Shown here: positions 46,526-54,261 of the stretch, in pieces
Layout of the letters: each line of letters starts with the position of its first letter
Numbering within the stretch: position 1 is the stretch's first letter
Source: Actinopolyspora halophila DSM 43834
GTDB lineage: Bacteria > Actinomycetota > Actinomycetes > Mycobacteriales > Pseudonocardiaceae
Assembly: GCF_000371785.1 (NCBI RefSeq)
Contig: NZ_AQUI01000002.1
Location: 2,025,276-2,089,275, forward strand
Direction of reading: 5' to 3'
Length of the DNA stretch: 64,000 nucleotides
Program-made: the position numbers and the translations under genes
Notes under the pieces: model-generated
Told to the model about the DNA's origin: nothing
The model's input: only the letters and a program-made list of their open reading frames with translations
The model's database searches: none

Positions 46526-46560
46526 TGCCCCCGGTCCGACTCGAACGGACACTACACGGT
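46526..46560 (-). other. tRNA 3'-end fragment: left attachment site
   Basis: Read on the minus strand, it contains the T-arm GTCCG-TTCGAGT-CGGAC (46534-46550), the 3' acceptor strand CGGGGGC and discriminator A, then CC. No matching 5' acceptor (GCCCCCG), D-arm or anticodon arm is found within 100 bases on the integrase side. This is what remains when a phage integrates into the 3' end of a tRNA gene and rebuilds the gene at the other junction. The tRNA identity is not recoverable here. Confidence 0.75.
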
Positions 46561-46572
46561 TATTCAATCCAC

Positions 46573-46600
46573 AGTGCTCAACACTTCCCGATAGTGCTCA
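46573..46600. repeat. Direct repeats next to attachment site
   Basis: AGTGCTCA occurs at 46573-46580 and 46593-46600, 20 bases apart (two helical turns), just inside the attachment core. It is a possible arm-type binding site for integrase or excisionase. Confidence 0.45.
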
Positions 46601-46656
46601 GCGAAGCCTTTTCAGCAGCACACGGCCATGATCGCTGTTTTCGGTATGACCTGACG

Positions 46657-47847
46657 TTACCCATCGTTTTGGGGGGAATCAGGGTGGAAAGAAGGTGAGT
46701 GTAGCCTCTCCAAAACATCCGCTGACCCATGCCGACCAGTGAACCGGCCCATGTACACGTCTTGAGTCATGGACGGGTGAGCATGGCCGAGCACATCAGC
46801 GATCTGGCGCGCCGTGAGCCCAGCATCGTCCAACAGCGTGGCCACCGTGCGTCGAAACGTACGGAACGTCACCCACTCATACCCGGCGCTGATACGGAAC
46901 GGGCCCCACGCTCTGTTGTAGATGTTGGCCGGTTCACGCGCCGTGCCCGTCGAGGACGGAAAGATCAGATCATCGTTTGCAGGCGGATCCGCGAGCTGTT
47001 CGCACCGCTCGGTAAGCATCCCCAAGCACCACTGGGGTAGGGGAATGGTACGGCGAGCAGCATCGGTCTTGCCGCTGTTGACGACCAGCCCCGTAGACGT
47101 GCGAGTGAGATTGCGCCCTATCGTCAGCTGCTGATTGCGATGGTCGACATCGTCCCAACGCGCGCCGAGCGCTTCACCGATCCTTTCGCCCGTGGCAAGC
47201 ATGAAGCGCACCAAGTCGGGAAGGTCATGCTTGCGGGCGTGCTCCGAGCGGTCCAGCCGAGCGAGTAGATCCAAGACCTCTTCCGTGGATAGCGCTCGTG
47301 AGGGAGTGCGATCGACTTCGAGCACGATGGCTTCGCGCACGGGGTTGTTCTTCATTGCTCCAGTGGTGACGGCGTACCCACACAGACCGGATAACACGCT
47401 GCGCACGGTGCGTGCGTTGGTGCTGGAGGTGTTGCTGCGCACATCACGAAGAACCCGGTTGATGGTCAACGTGCTCACTTCACGGGCCCGTAAGTTCCCC
47501 AGAGCCGGATACACCCATTGGTGCAGACGCTGGCGGTAGCGGTCCAACGTCGTTTGACTGCGTGCGCCCGAGGCGACTTCGTCGGTGACCTCGGTCAGCC
47601 ATTTGTCCCCGAGGACGCGCATCAAGGTGTCCGGGGACAGGACATCGTCGGGGGTCGCCTCGCGCCAGTCCCGGACCGCTTCACGTAGTCGGTTCAGTGC
47701 TTCGGTTTTGGTGGTTCCGAATCGTTCAGGACGGTGTTTCCTTCCCGCGTGGTCACGGTAGTTGCACCGGCAGCGCCACACACCGGGCTCCACCTCGTGG
47801 GCGGACATTTTCCCGGCTGTTCCGGGGGGTAGGGGTTGCCTAGGCAT
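46657..47847 (-). CDS. int: Tyrosine recombinase/phage integrase
   Basis: 396 residues. The N-terminal arm-binding part has CRCNYRDHAGRKHRPERF. A core-binding SAM-like region follows (about 90-180), then the catalytic domain. The first Arg lies in LATGERIGEALGARW. Box II reads VTFRTFRRTVATLL, so the usual HxxR histidine is replaced by Arg, a variant common in actinobacterial integrases. LGHAHPSMTQDVY supplies the final His and nucleophile Tyr. The start has GAGGAG nine bases upstream and overlaps the upstream membrane-protein gene by 8 bases. Its 3' end is about 100 bases from the attachment site. Confidence 0.95.
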   Translation of the reverse strand: MPRQPLPPGTAGKMSAHEVEPGVWRCRCNYRDHAGRKHRPERFGTTKTEALNRLREAVRDWREATPDDVLSPDTLMRVLGDKWLTEVTDEVASGARSQTTLDRYRQRLHQWVYPALGNLRAREVSTLTINRVLRDVRSNTSSTNARTVRSVLSGLCGYAVTTGAMKNNPVREAIVLEVDRTPSRALSTEEVLDLLARLDRSEHARKHDLPDLVRFMLATGERIGEALGARWDDVDHRNQQLTIGRNLTRTSTGLVVNSGKTDAARRTIPLPQWCLGMLTERCEQLADPPANDDLIFPSSTGTAREPANIYNRAWGPFRISAGYEWVTFRTFRRTVATLLDDAGLTARQIADVLGHAHPSMTQDVYMGRFTGRHGSADVLERLHSPSFHPDSPQNDG

Positions 47848-48193
47848 GGGGGTCGTCTCCTCGGTGCTGTTGGTGGCGCACCTCGCGTGCCACGGCCTCC
47901 AGGAACGCGTCCTGGTTGGCCTTTTTCGTGATCTCCGCGGCGAGTTCGTGCTTGTTGCGTTCCTGCTGTTCGGCCAACTCGCCCTGGAGCCGATCGAGGC
48001 GCAGGCGCACTTCTTCCTCGACGGTGTGGTGGATGCTGGCGTTGAAGTAGGCGATCCAGAGTAGACCGGCAGCGACGAGCGCGGGCCCGTCCCAGTCGTC
48101 GGACAGGGCTCCCACGAACAAGGCGACGACGACGAATAGCGACACCACGACCGCGCTGCCCAAGAGGAGATGATGGTGTTGGTACCCATCCAT
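47840..48193 (-). CDS. Small membrane protein with coiled coil
   Basis: 117 residues. Two TM segments (about 9-29 and 39-52) are followed by a charged helical region (58-100) likely to form a coiled coil. It lies between the repressor and integrase genes, a usual site for lysogenically expressed cargo such as superinfection-exclusion proteins. That function is not shown. Confidence 0.65.
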   Translation of the reverse strand: MDGYQHHHLLLGSAVVVSLFVVVALFVGALSDDWDGPALVAAGLLWIAYFNASIHHTVEEEVRLRLDRLQGELAEQQERNKHELAAEITKKANQDAFLEAVAREVRHQQHRGDDPHA

Positions 48194-48305
48194 GGCCGCC
48201 CCCTCTCCAAATTGTAGTTATCGCAGGTCATGCATGGTTTGCTACCGCGGGACCGTACGCCGTTTGGCCGTGTCCGTGTTGGAGCAAATGGGTGATTTTT
48301 TCGGA

Positions 48306-48773
48306 TTAGGTCTCGGCCCCGAGGGCGTCGTAGACCCGGTGGGCCAGACGCAGGAAGTTGTCGCGGCCGAGGACCGTGCCGATGGCGTGCAACAGCTGCG
48401 TGGCGGATTCCTCGGTGAGGTCTTTGAAGTTGACAAACCCAGTCGCGAGTTCTTCGGGCTCCGTTTCCTGCTGGGGTGTGGATTCGCCGATCCGGGGGCG
48501 GTCCTCGCGCAGGATGGGCGCGCCACCGCGAATGATCGATTCGATGCTGCCTGCGCGCCACCACAGGGCGTTCTCCAGGCGGCGCAGCAGCTTGGTGTCG
48601 TAGCGGTCGAGCGTGGCGTTTTCGATGGCCCACATGCGGTCACGGGACGGTCCGCCGCGCTCGGCGATGTCGTCTTGGCTGTAGCCGTATGAGTTACGTG
48701 CTGTGCGCACGGCTTCGGCCAGGAGTCGAGCGCCGTCTGAGCGATCATCATTGAGATTCGTCCCGCGTACCAT
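48306..48773 (-). CDS. Probable phage repressor (HTH/XRE-like)
   Basis: 155 residues. The N-terminal helix-turn-helix region (YGYSQDDIAERGGPSRDRMW) lies at residues 29-48. The C-terminal half probably mediates dimerisation. It faces leftward with integrase, divergent from a Cro-like gene, which is the layout of an immunity region. AAGAGG abuts the ATG, suggesting leaderless or weak translation. Confidence 0.8.
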   Translation of the reverse strand: MVRGTNLNDDRSDGARLLAEAVRTARNSYGYSQDDIAERGGPSRDRMWAIENATLDRYDTKLLRRLENALWWRAGSIESIIRGGAPILREDRPRIGESTPQQETEPEELATGFVNFKDLTEESATQLLHAIGTVLGRDNFLRLAHRVYDALGAET

Positions 48774-48937
48774 CCTCTTACTATAAGTCAGACCGACAGC
48801 GAGAGACAGAGTTTGACAGACACAACTTTATGTGAACAAGCCTATGAGCTGCGAAGACGTTACATGTCTGGGATCTTCTGTCAGTTGATGTCAAAGTTTG
48901 TCTTGTAATCTGTCAAAACCCGTCTTACGCTGCACTT
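48774..48937. promoter_or_regulatory. Immunity operator/promoter region
   Basis: A divergent gap with repeated TGTCA half-sites: TTTGACAGA (48812-48820) is the exact complement of TCTGTCAAA (48909-48917). Further TCTGTCA (48877-48883) and TGTCAAA (48889-48895) lie between. It is AT-richer than its neighbours. Repressor and Cro would be expected to compete here. Confidence 0.65.
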
Positions 48938-49219
48938 ATGACGCAGGTAACACCACGGGGAATCCCACAAGATCCCCTCCGTCTTACTACTGACGGTGAT
49001 TATGTTCGGCAGCTTCGCTACCGGCGAGGCTGGAACATCAGCGACGTGGTCGAGCGGCTCGGACTGCACTACCGGCCCGTGCACCCCGACACGCTGCGCA
49101 ACATCGAAACCGGAAGGCGCAACGCCAGCCCACCGTTGTTGCACGCTCTCGCCGGGATCTTCGGCGTCTCCGTGGACGACCTGCTCATCAACCCAGTGAC
49201 GAAGAAGGGCCCACGATGA
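48938..49219 (+). CDS. Cro-like XRE family HTH protein
   Basis: 93 residues. HTH pattern YVRQLRYRRGWNISDVVERL, then HPDTLRNIETGRRNASPPLL and FGVSVDDLL, as in XRE proteins. It is the first rightward gene across from the repressor. Its stop overlaps the start of the excisionase gene. Confidence 0.82.
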   Translation: MTQVTPRGIPQDPLRLTTDGDYVRQLRYRRGWNISDVVERLGLHYRPVHPDTLRNIETGRRNASPPLLHALAGIFGVSVDDLLINPVTKKGPR

Positions 49220-49395
49220 CCCGGCCACGCCTCGCCACCATCACCGAGGTCGCCGACTACCTCCAGGTACCCGCCAAAACGCTCTACTCCTGGAGATCCG
49301 ACGGCAAAGGCCCCACCGGCTACCGGATCGGACGCCACATCCGCTACCGCTGGGACGACATCGACGAGTGGTTGCGCAAGCAACCCGCCAACTAG
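49216..49395 (+). CDS. xis: Excisionase/MerR-like HTH protein
   Basis: 59 residues. HTH_17 fold: TITEVADYLQVPAKTLYSWR, then the wing YRIGRHIRYRWDDIDEWL. Such proteins act as recombination directionality factors for tyrosine integrases. ATGA overlap with the Cro-like gene. Confidence 0.85.
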   Translation: MTRPRLATITEVADYLQVPAKTLYSWRSDGKGPTGYRIGRHIRYRWDDIDEWLRKQPAN

Positions 49396-49426
49396 CCACC
49401 ACGCACACCACCCGGGGGTGGGTGAC

Positions 49427-49714
49427 ATGTGCACCCTCACCTACACGCCACACCGCCACGACGCGCTCACCGACGTGGGCCACGGCGACATCGAATTCCA
49501 CACCGTCGAAGCCCCCGTTGAAGGCTTCCACTGGTGCGGGGGAGCGCAACTCCCCAAACCCGAGTACGACGCCCTGAACCTCCTGTGGCGCACCGGACTC
49601 ATCCGACGCCTCCCCGCCACGGTGCGGGACCGCGCCGACCACAGCCGCCGCGTCGCGCTGACCCCCACGGGCCACGACGCACTCACCGAATGGGGCGGGA
49701 GGGCCGCCGCATGA
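49427..49714 (+). CDS. Hypothetical protein, winged-helix-like
   Basis: 95 residues. The middle (YDALNLLWRTGLIRRLPATV) and the end (HSRRVALTPTGHDALTEWG) resemble the helix-wing layout of PadR/MarR-type domains, but similarity is weak. Overlaps the next gene by ATGA. Confidence 0.6.
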   Translation: MCTLTYTPHRHDALTDVGHGDIEFHTVEAPVEGFHWCGGAQLPKPEYDALNLLWRTGLIRRLPATVRDRADHSRRVALTPTGHDALTEWGGRAAA

Positions 49715-49998
49715 CCGAGCCACACGACTACATCGACGTCGAACAACTCACCTGGTCGGTGACCATCGACGATCTCGCCGAGGACGCCATCCGCGTGATG
49801 CAGTTCGCCTCCAACGGATACGTCTGCGACGCCTGCCACCACCTGTCCCCCCACGGCTACCTCGTCTGGGCGCAACACCCGCTGCGCAGCAGCGACGACG
49901 ACGGATGGCACCGGTGGGGGAGGGTGTGCTGGACCTGCATGGCCGCCATCGTCGCCGCAGGAGGAGAACCCCTGTACTGGACACGATCGGAACGCTGA
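49711..49998 (+). CDS. Hypothetical zinc-ribbon-like protein
   Basis: 95 residues with two Cys pairs, CDAC (residues about 39-42) and CWTC (about 73-76), suggesting a zinc ribbon. Function unknown. It belongs to the overlapping early gene chain. Confidence 0.6.
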   Translation: MTEPHDYIDVEQLTWSVTIDDLAEDAIRVMQFASNGYVCDACHHLSPHGYLVWAQHPLRSSDDDGWHRWGRVCWTCMAAIVAAGGEPLYWTRSER

Positions 49999-50000
49999 CC

Positions 50001-50093
50001 ATGCAACCGGCCAGCTGGTTCGACGTCCTCCCGTACCTGATTTTCCTGGGCTTCGTGATCCTACTCTCGTTGCTGCTCAGCCAAAAAACATAA
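50001..50093 (+). CDS. 30-residue single-TM protein
   Basis: The reading frame runs from ATG two bases after the previous stop to TAA. It is almost entirely one membrane segment (FDVLPYLIFLGFVILLSLLL) followed by SQKT. Compact spacing supports a real gene; function unknown. Confidence 0.5.
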   Translation: MQPASWFDVLPYLIFLGFVILLSLLLSQKT

Positions 50094-50121
50094 CCATTCC
50101 CACGTCGAGACGGTCATTCCC

Positions 50122-50529
50122 ATGACAAGTACATGCTCGGCCCCACGTGTGTCCACAGCAGCTATCCACGGAATGTGGTTGCGTGCCCTGTCCACGCATT
50201 TGCTGGAAAACAACCACCTGGACGCGCCTGTCGGAATGCACGGAACCCACCTGCAAATCCGGTCCACTATCGACGGAATCATCACGGCGCGAGAACTGCT
50301 GAAATGGGCGGAAACGCTCACCACAGTCGACATGTATGTCGAAAGAATCAACGACGAGGCATACGTCTTCGTCAGCGGTGTTGTTTCCCGAACCGCGCCG
50401 GTCTACGACGTCACCGTGTGGGCCGTGGTCACCGGCCTGCTTCCCGTCCTGGCGGGCCGCTATCCCACCGGGCAGCACCGCCTCGCCCCCGAAGTACTCA
50501 AGGCATTCAGCGAAGGGGTGCGCACATGA
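50122..50529 (+). CDS. Hypothetical protein
   Basis: 135 residues of mixed alpha/beta character with no recognised motif. Less C-rich than its neighbours. Its stop overlaps the next start. Confidence 0.6.
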   Translation: MTSTCSAPRVSTAAIHGMWLRALSTHLLENNHLDAPVGMHGTHLQIRSTIDGIITARELLKWAETLTTVDMYVERINDEAYVFVSGVVSRTAPVYDVTVWAVVTGLLPVLAGRYPTGQHRLAPEVLKAFSEGVRT

Positions 50530-50753
50530 TGCTCCAAACACCACCGTCAGCGTGGTACGACCACATAGCCGTGGAACGGGCCGTGAACAACACCCCCGTA
50601 GGCCGCCCCTTGAGCAGCGCCGAACGACGCGAATCCGTCCGCATCCTCTACCGGCGGGGCTATTCCATCCAACGCATCGCCGAACTCGTGCACGCCTCCT
50701 GGGAAAGCACCAGCGCGCTCGTGCGGGAACTGGAGATACACCGTGTGCCCTGA
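50526..50753 (+). CDS. Hypothetical small HTH protein
   Basis: 75 residues. Residues 35-60 (RILYRRGYSIQRIAELVHAS) resemble a helix-turn-helix of the resolvase/sigma-70 region 4 type. Overlaps whiB by 11 bases. Confidence 0.6.
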   Translation: MMLQTPPSAWYDHIAVERAVNNTPVGRPLSSAERRESVRILYRRGYSIQRIAELVHASWESTSALVRELEIHRVP

Positions 50754-51093
50754 CAACCGGATGCGACTGCCGTCGATGACCAAGGCGGGAAGCTGGCGGC
50801 GACACGCCGCCTGCGCCGGGGCCGACCCGGAACTGTTCTCGGTGCAACACCAGAAAACCCTCAACCGGGTGGGCTACGACCTGCGGCGACACCCGGTTAC
50901 CCGCCAAGCCCTCGAATACTGCGACCGCTGCCCGGTCAAACAGGAATGCCTCAACGACGCGTTGACCGAAACCGGCTTCGCCGCCGTGGGCATCTGGGGC
51001 GGAATCCACATTTCCTGGCGGGCCGCCAACGCCAACCTCGCCCACGCCCGCGCCCCACGCGCCCAACGCCGGGGAGGTGGCCCCCGTGGCTGA
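50743..51093 (+). CDS. whiB: WhiB family iron-sulfur regulator
   Basis: 116 residues. The four [4Fe-4S] cysteines are Cys24, Cys60, Cys63 and Cys69 (CDRCPVKQEC), followed by the G(I)WGG turn (GIWGG) and a basic C-terminal tail. GTG start. Phage-encoded WhiB proteins are known in mycobacteriophages, where one (WhiBTM4) interferes with host WhiB2. Here it could act on phage or host promoters. Confidence 0.93.
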   Translation: MCPDNRMRLPSMTKAGSWRRHAACAGADPELFSVQHQKTLNRVGYDLRRHPVTRQALEYCDRCPVKQECLNDALTETGFAAVGIWGGIHISWRAANANLAHARAPRAQRRGGGPRG

Positions 51094-51901
51094 CGACCCC
51101 TTCGACGCGCCCACCGCGGTCATGCAACGCGACCGCTACGGCCGCCCCCTGGTGACCCCGCCCGACGGCGGCAAACCAGTGGCCTACACCCGCTGCACCA
51201 CGTTCGTCGACGTGCTCGACGACAAATACAACCTCACCCAGTGGGAAAAGCGCATGGTCGCCGTCGGGCTGGCCGACCGGGCGGACCTGCTGCTGGCCGT
51301 GGCCGCCCACCGCGACGACAAGCGCAAACTCAACGACCTCACCAAATCCGCCAAAGAAGCCGCGCTGGCCTCGGCGGCCTCGACCACCGGCACCGCGCTG
51401 CACACCCTGACCGAACGCATCGACCGGGGACTGTCGCTGCCCGCGCTGCCGCGCGAGGCCCGCGCGGATCTGGAGGCATACCGGCACACCACCGCCGGGC
51501 TCACCCCGCACGCCATCGAACAGTTCTGCGTGCTCGACACCATGCACGTCGGCGGCACCCCGGACCGGGTGGTCGAACACCTCGGCCGGTTCTACATCGC
51601 CGACGTGAAAACCGGAAACATCGACTTCGGGGCGATGAAGATCGCCATGCAAATGGCCACCTACGCCCGCTCCACCCCCTACGACCACACCACCCAAACC
51701 CGGTTCCCCTGGCCCGGCGAGATCGACCAAAACTGGGCGCTGGTGATCCACCTTCCCGCCGGTTCGGGCACGTGCGAGCTGCGGTGGATCGACATCTCCG
51801 CCGGGTGGGACGCGGTGCTGGTGGCCTCCCAAGTGCGCCAATGGCGCAGCCACCGAGATTGGTACACCCGCTATGACTCAACCCTTCCACCGTCGCCGTA
51901 A
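51086..51901 (+). CDS. PD-(D/E)XK nuclease (RecB/Cas4-like)
   Basis: 271 residues. The core motifs are His106 in GTALHTLTE, Asp160 in GGTPDRVV, then Asp173-x-Lys175 in YIADVKTG, as in RecB-family phage exonucleases. GTG 51086 has GGGGAGG eight bases upstream, and GTG 51077 overlaps that site. With the following gene it could form a recombination or DNA-processing module. Confidence 0.85.
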   Translation: MADDPFDAPTAVMQRDRYGRPLVTPPDGGKPVAYTRCTTFVDVLDDKYNLTQWEKRMVAVGLADRADLLLAVAAHRDDKRKLNDLTKSAKEAALASAASTTGTALHTLTERIDRGLSLPALPREARADLEAYRHTTAGLTPHAIEQFCVLDTMHVGGTPDRVVEHLGRFYIADVKTGNIDFGAMKIAMQMATYARSTPYDHTTQTRFPWPGEIDQNWALVIHLPAGSGTCELRWIDISAGWDAVLVASQVRQWRSHRDWYTRYDSTLPPSP

Positions 51902-52151
51902 CTGCCCGAAATGCGGGCACGAGGTCGACGAATTCGTCCACGAACCAACCGGACTCAAACACCGGCTGGAAACACACCCGCTGCCCATCGACATCGACAT
52001 CACCCAGCCGCAATGGCGCTACCGACTGTGGGAACTGCTCCCCGTCGGATGGTCCCTGAAGTTCACGCCCGCCGGGCGTAGCTGGCGCGAACTCCGCGCC
52101 GAACACCAATGCGCTTTCCCCACAGGAAAGCAAGAACAAGAAAAAGGATGA
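51873..52151 (+). CDS. Hypothetical zinc-finger-like protein
   Basis: 92 residues with CPKCGHEVDEFVH at the N-terminus, a CxxC knuckle with later His/Cys. Function unknown. Overlaps the nuclease gene by 29 bases. Confidence 0.6.
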   Translation: MTQPFHRRRNCPKCGHEVDEFVHEPTGLKHRLETHPLPIDIDITQPQWRYRLWELLPVGWSLKFTPAGRSWRELRAEHQCAFPTGKQEQEKG

Positions 52152-52154
52152 GCA

Positions 52155-52538
52155 ATGACTGACATGTTCGACGGCCCCGGCTCCGCCGCCGGTATCCAAT
52201 GGGGCGACCTGCAAGGACGCCTGCTGCTGATCAAAGCCCACTCGGTCGAAGACAGCATCAGCACCGCCTTCGGCGAAACCAGCGCCGTCAAAGCCGACGT
52301 GGTCGAACTCGACGGGCCCGACGCCGGAACCGAACACCTCGACACCCTGATCTTCCCGAAGGTGCTGCAAGGGCAGGTCAAAGGCAACGCGGGCACCGGC
52401 CGCTACAACCTCGGACGCCTCGGACGCGGCCAAGCCAAACCCGGCCAATCCGCCCCGCACCAGCTGGGCGACCCCACCGACGCCGACAAGGACGTGGCCC
52501 GGCGCTACCTCGCCTCGCAACAGGCCGCCCCGTTCTGA
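52155..52538 (+). CDS. Hypothetical phage protein, possibly ssDNA-binding
   Basis: 127 residues. The beginning (GIQWGDLQGRLLLIKAHSVE) followed by an oligonucleotide-fold-like beta-rich middle and a hydrophobic-ended flexible tail (QQAAPF) resembles small phage single-strand-binding proteins encoded next to RecB-like exonucleases. Similarity is only by pattern. Confidence 0.6.
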   Translation: MTDMFDGPGSAAGIQWGDLQGRLLLIKAHSVEDSISTAFGETSAVKADVVELDGPDAGTEHLDTLIFPKVLQGQVKGNAGTGRYNLGRLGRGQAKPGQSAPHQLGDPTDADKDVARRYLASQQAAPF

Positions 52539-52652
52539 CCCGCACCGGGCGGCCGGACAGCCAGGTAACGACGGGTGGGAGCGCGCAGGGCTGGTTGGGC
52601 GCGGCGCTCCCGAACTCCCACCCGTGGCCGCCCACCAGGGAAGGACCCCACA

Positions 52653-52895
52653 GTGAAACGCACCCAAATCACCGTGACCTGCGACGAACCGAACTGCGGC
52701 CAGTTCGTCGAAACCGGCACCACCAAATCCGAGCTGGCCGAGGCCATCGCGGTGACCATGCACGGCTGGGAATGCGGACTCGGCGACACCTACTGCCCCA
52801 GCCACTCGCGGTTCACCTGCGGAACCTGCCGAACCACTTTCCGCGGGCTCATGGCCTTCGACCGGCACCGCAAAAGGAAGACGTGTCAGCGATGA
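52653..52895 (+). CDS. Hypothetical zinc-finger protein
   Basis: 80 residues. CDEPNC, CPSH and CGTCRTTFRGLMAFDRHRKR resemble two zinc knuckles, the second close to a C2H2 finger. GTG start with AAGGA upstream. Probably nucleic-acid-binding. Confidence 0.6.
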   Translation: MKRTQITVTCDEPNCGQFVETGTTKSELAEAIAVTMHGWECGLGDTYCPSHSRFTCGTCRTTFRGLMAFDRHRKRKTCQR

Positions 52896-53254
52896 AACAC
52901 AAAACCGACAGCGGCACCGACCTCGCCAAAATGCAAAGCATCATCAACGACCTGCACGAACGGTGCGTGCACGCCGAAATTGAACTGGCCGAACACCAGT
53001 CCCGCGAACAGCTCGACGACAGCTACCGGCTCCGCGCCGAGAACGCCGAACAGCAAGCCCGGGAACTCCAGGTCGCGGTCAACGCGCTGGAGGAAACGCT
53101 GACCTCCGAACGCGACGCCCACGCCATGGCCACCGAACACCTCACCAACGAAGTCACCAACCTGCGGGTGCTCAACAACCGGCAAACCCAAACGATCCGC
53201 GCGTTGCAGCACCCGCCCTGCACCTGCCAGGAGAACCACAATGCCTGCGAATGA
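52892..53254 (+). CDS. Hypothetical coiled-coil protein
   Basis: 120 residues. Residues 10-105 are nearly continuous heptad-like helix rich in Glu/Arg/Gln/Leu. The end is PCTCQENHNACE. Function unknown. Confidence 0.6.
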   Translation: MKHKTDSGTDLAKMQSIINDLHERCVHAEIELAEHQSREQLDDSYRLRAENAEQQARELQVAVNALEETLTSERDAHAMATEHLTNEVTNLRVLNNRQTQTIRALQHPPCTCQENHNACE

Positions 53255-53444
53255 ACCCGGCAAGGTCTACATCCACACCATCCCCTGCCAAGACGGCGGC
53301 TCCTACGCCCGCCTGCCCGACCTGATCACGTGGGTCGACCACATCCACTGCACCAACGACGGAGCCGAAGTTCTGAAGAAGTTCATAGTCCAGGAAATGT
53401 CGCTGATGAACTTCGAGCAAGAACTCGACGACATCGAACTCTGA
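53241..53444 (+). CDS. Hypothetical protein
   Basis: 67 residues with an acidic C-terminus (NFEQELDDIEL). No motif recognised. Overlaps the coiled-coil gene. Confidence 0.55.
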   Translation: MPANEPGKVYIHTIPCQDGGSYARLPDLITWVDHIHCTNDGAEVLKKFIVQEMSLMNFEQELDDIEL

Positions 53445-53646
53445 CCGCCCGCCACAGCGAAAACCCCGACAGCGAAAACGGCAGCGACCGAAGGCATCGG
53501 GGCAGCGGCGGCCACGCCCCGGGTCCACCTCGGCCCGTTACACCAAACGTCACCCGGCAGCTGCGGCGACGCGGCTGCTGGCCGTCGCCGCGCTGGCCGT
53601 GACCATCACCCACACCGTCGGCGCAGTCACCGGAGTGCCCTTATGA
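53410..53646 (+). pseudogene. Open frame without a usable start, TM-like
   Basis: 78 codons run open from an in-frame stop at 53407 to a TGA at 53644-53646 that overlaps the next ATG in the ATGA manner of this gene chain. The C-terminus is TM-like (RLLAVAALAVTITHTVGAV) after a very basic stretch. No ATG, GTG or TTG occurs until GTG 53599, so it is either a decayed gene or one with an unusual start. Confidence 0.35.
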
Positions 53647-53855
53647 CCACCACCGACCTCGACATCACCACCACCGCCTCCGGGCAGCGGACGCCGCTGC
53701 ACGTGCCGATCCAGCACGTGCACACCGACGCGGGCCGCTACCAAGCCGAACAGCTCACCGTGCTTATGGCACGGCTCGACGGCTGGTGCCACACCCACCA
53801 CCACTACCGCATCTTCGCCCGCGCCGTGCTCGAACAGCTGCGAGGCGAACGGTGA
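53643..53855 (+). CDS. Hypothetical protein
   Basis: 70 residues with a His-rich central segment (WCHTHHHYRIFARAV). No family recognised. Linked by ATGA/GTGA overlaps to both sides. Confidence 0.55.
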   Translation: MTTTDLDITTTASGQRTPLHVPIQHVHTDAGRYQAEQLTVLMARLDGWCHTHHHYRIFARAVLEQLRGER

Positions 53856-54031
53856 CGCCCGTGACCGTGCGGAAAACGCGCTGCTGCCACCAGTGGACAG
53901 TGTTCTGCCGTGTCTGCGGCGACACGATCCACACCACCTCGACCGTCGCCCGCGCCGTGCACGTGGCCGCCGACCTCGCCGGGGAACACGACAACGACGA
54001 ACTGCCCGAACCAACCCAGGACCAGCCATGA
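53852..54031 (+). CDS. Hypothetical small zinc-binding protein
   Basis: 59 residues, GTG start overlapping the previous stop. CCHQWTVFCRVCGD gives three or four potential zinc cysteines. Function unknown. Confidence 0.55.
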   Translation: MTPVTVRKTRCCHQWTVFCRVCGDTIHTTSTVARAVHVAADLAGEHDNDELPEPTQDQP

Positions 54032-54261
54032 GCAAACACCCGAAGCTGTGGGGAGTGCGCACCCTCCGCGGCGACCTCATCGCCGTGGACTCCAAAGAAC
54101 GCGGCAAGAAAATCGTCGACTGGCTCAACGACCTGCGCCAACACACCCTGCCCGAGGCCCCACGCGCCCGGCTGGAGGCGTGGCCGTTCTCCCGCGAAGA
54201 ACACCTCGAACTGCTCCGCGAAGCGCACCGCGACACCGCCACCAAGGAGCCGGAGTTGTGA
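54028..54261 (+). CDS. Hypothetical protein
   Basis: 77 residues, charged and mainly helical; no motif recognised. Overlaps the prim-pol gene by four bases. Confidence 0.55.
   Translation: MSKHPKLWGVRTLRGDLIAVDSKERGKKIVDWLNDLRQHTLPEAPRARLEAWPFSREEHLELLREAHRDTATKEPEL

Noticed and set aside
46501-46640. Complete tRNA gene
   Set aside because: T-arm and acceptor 3' strand are present, but no 5' acceptor strand, D-arm or anticodon arm can be folded.
47480-48633. Integrase with a 260-residue N-terminal extension
   Set aside because: The extension is an out-of-frame reading of the membrane-protein and repressor genes; ATG 47845-47847 with GAGGAG gives a normal integrase length.
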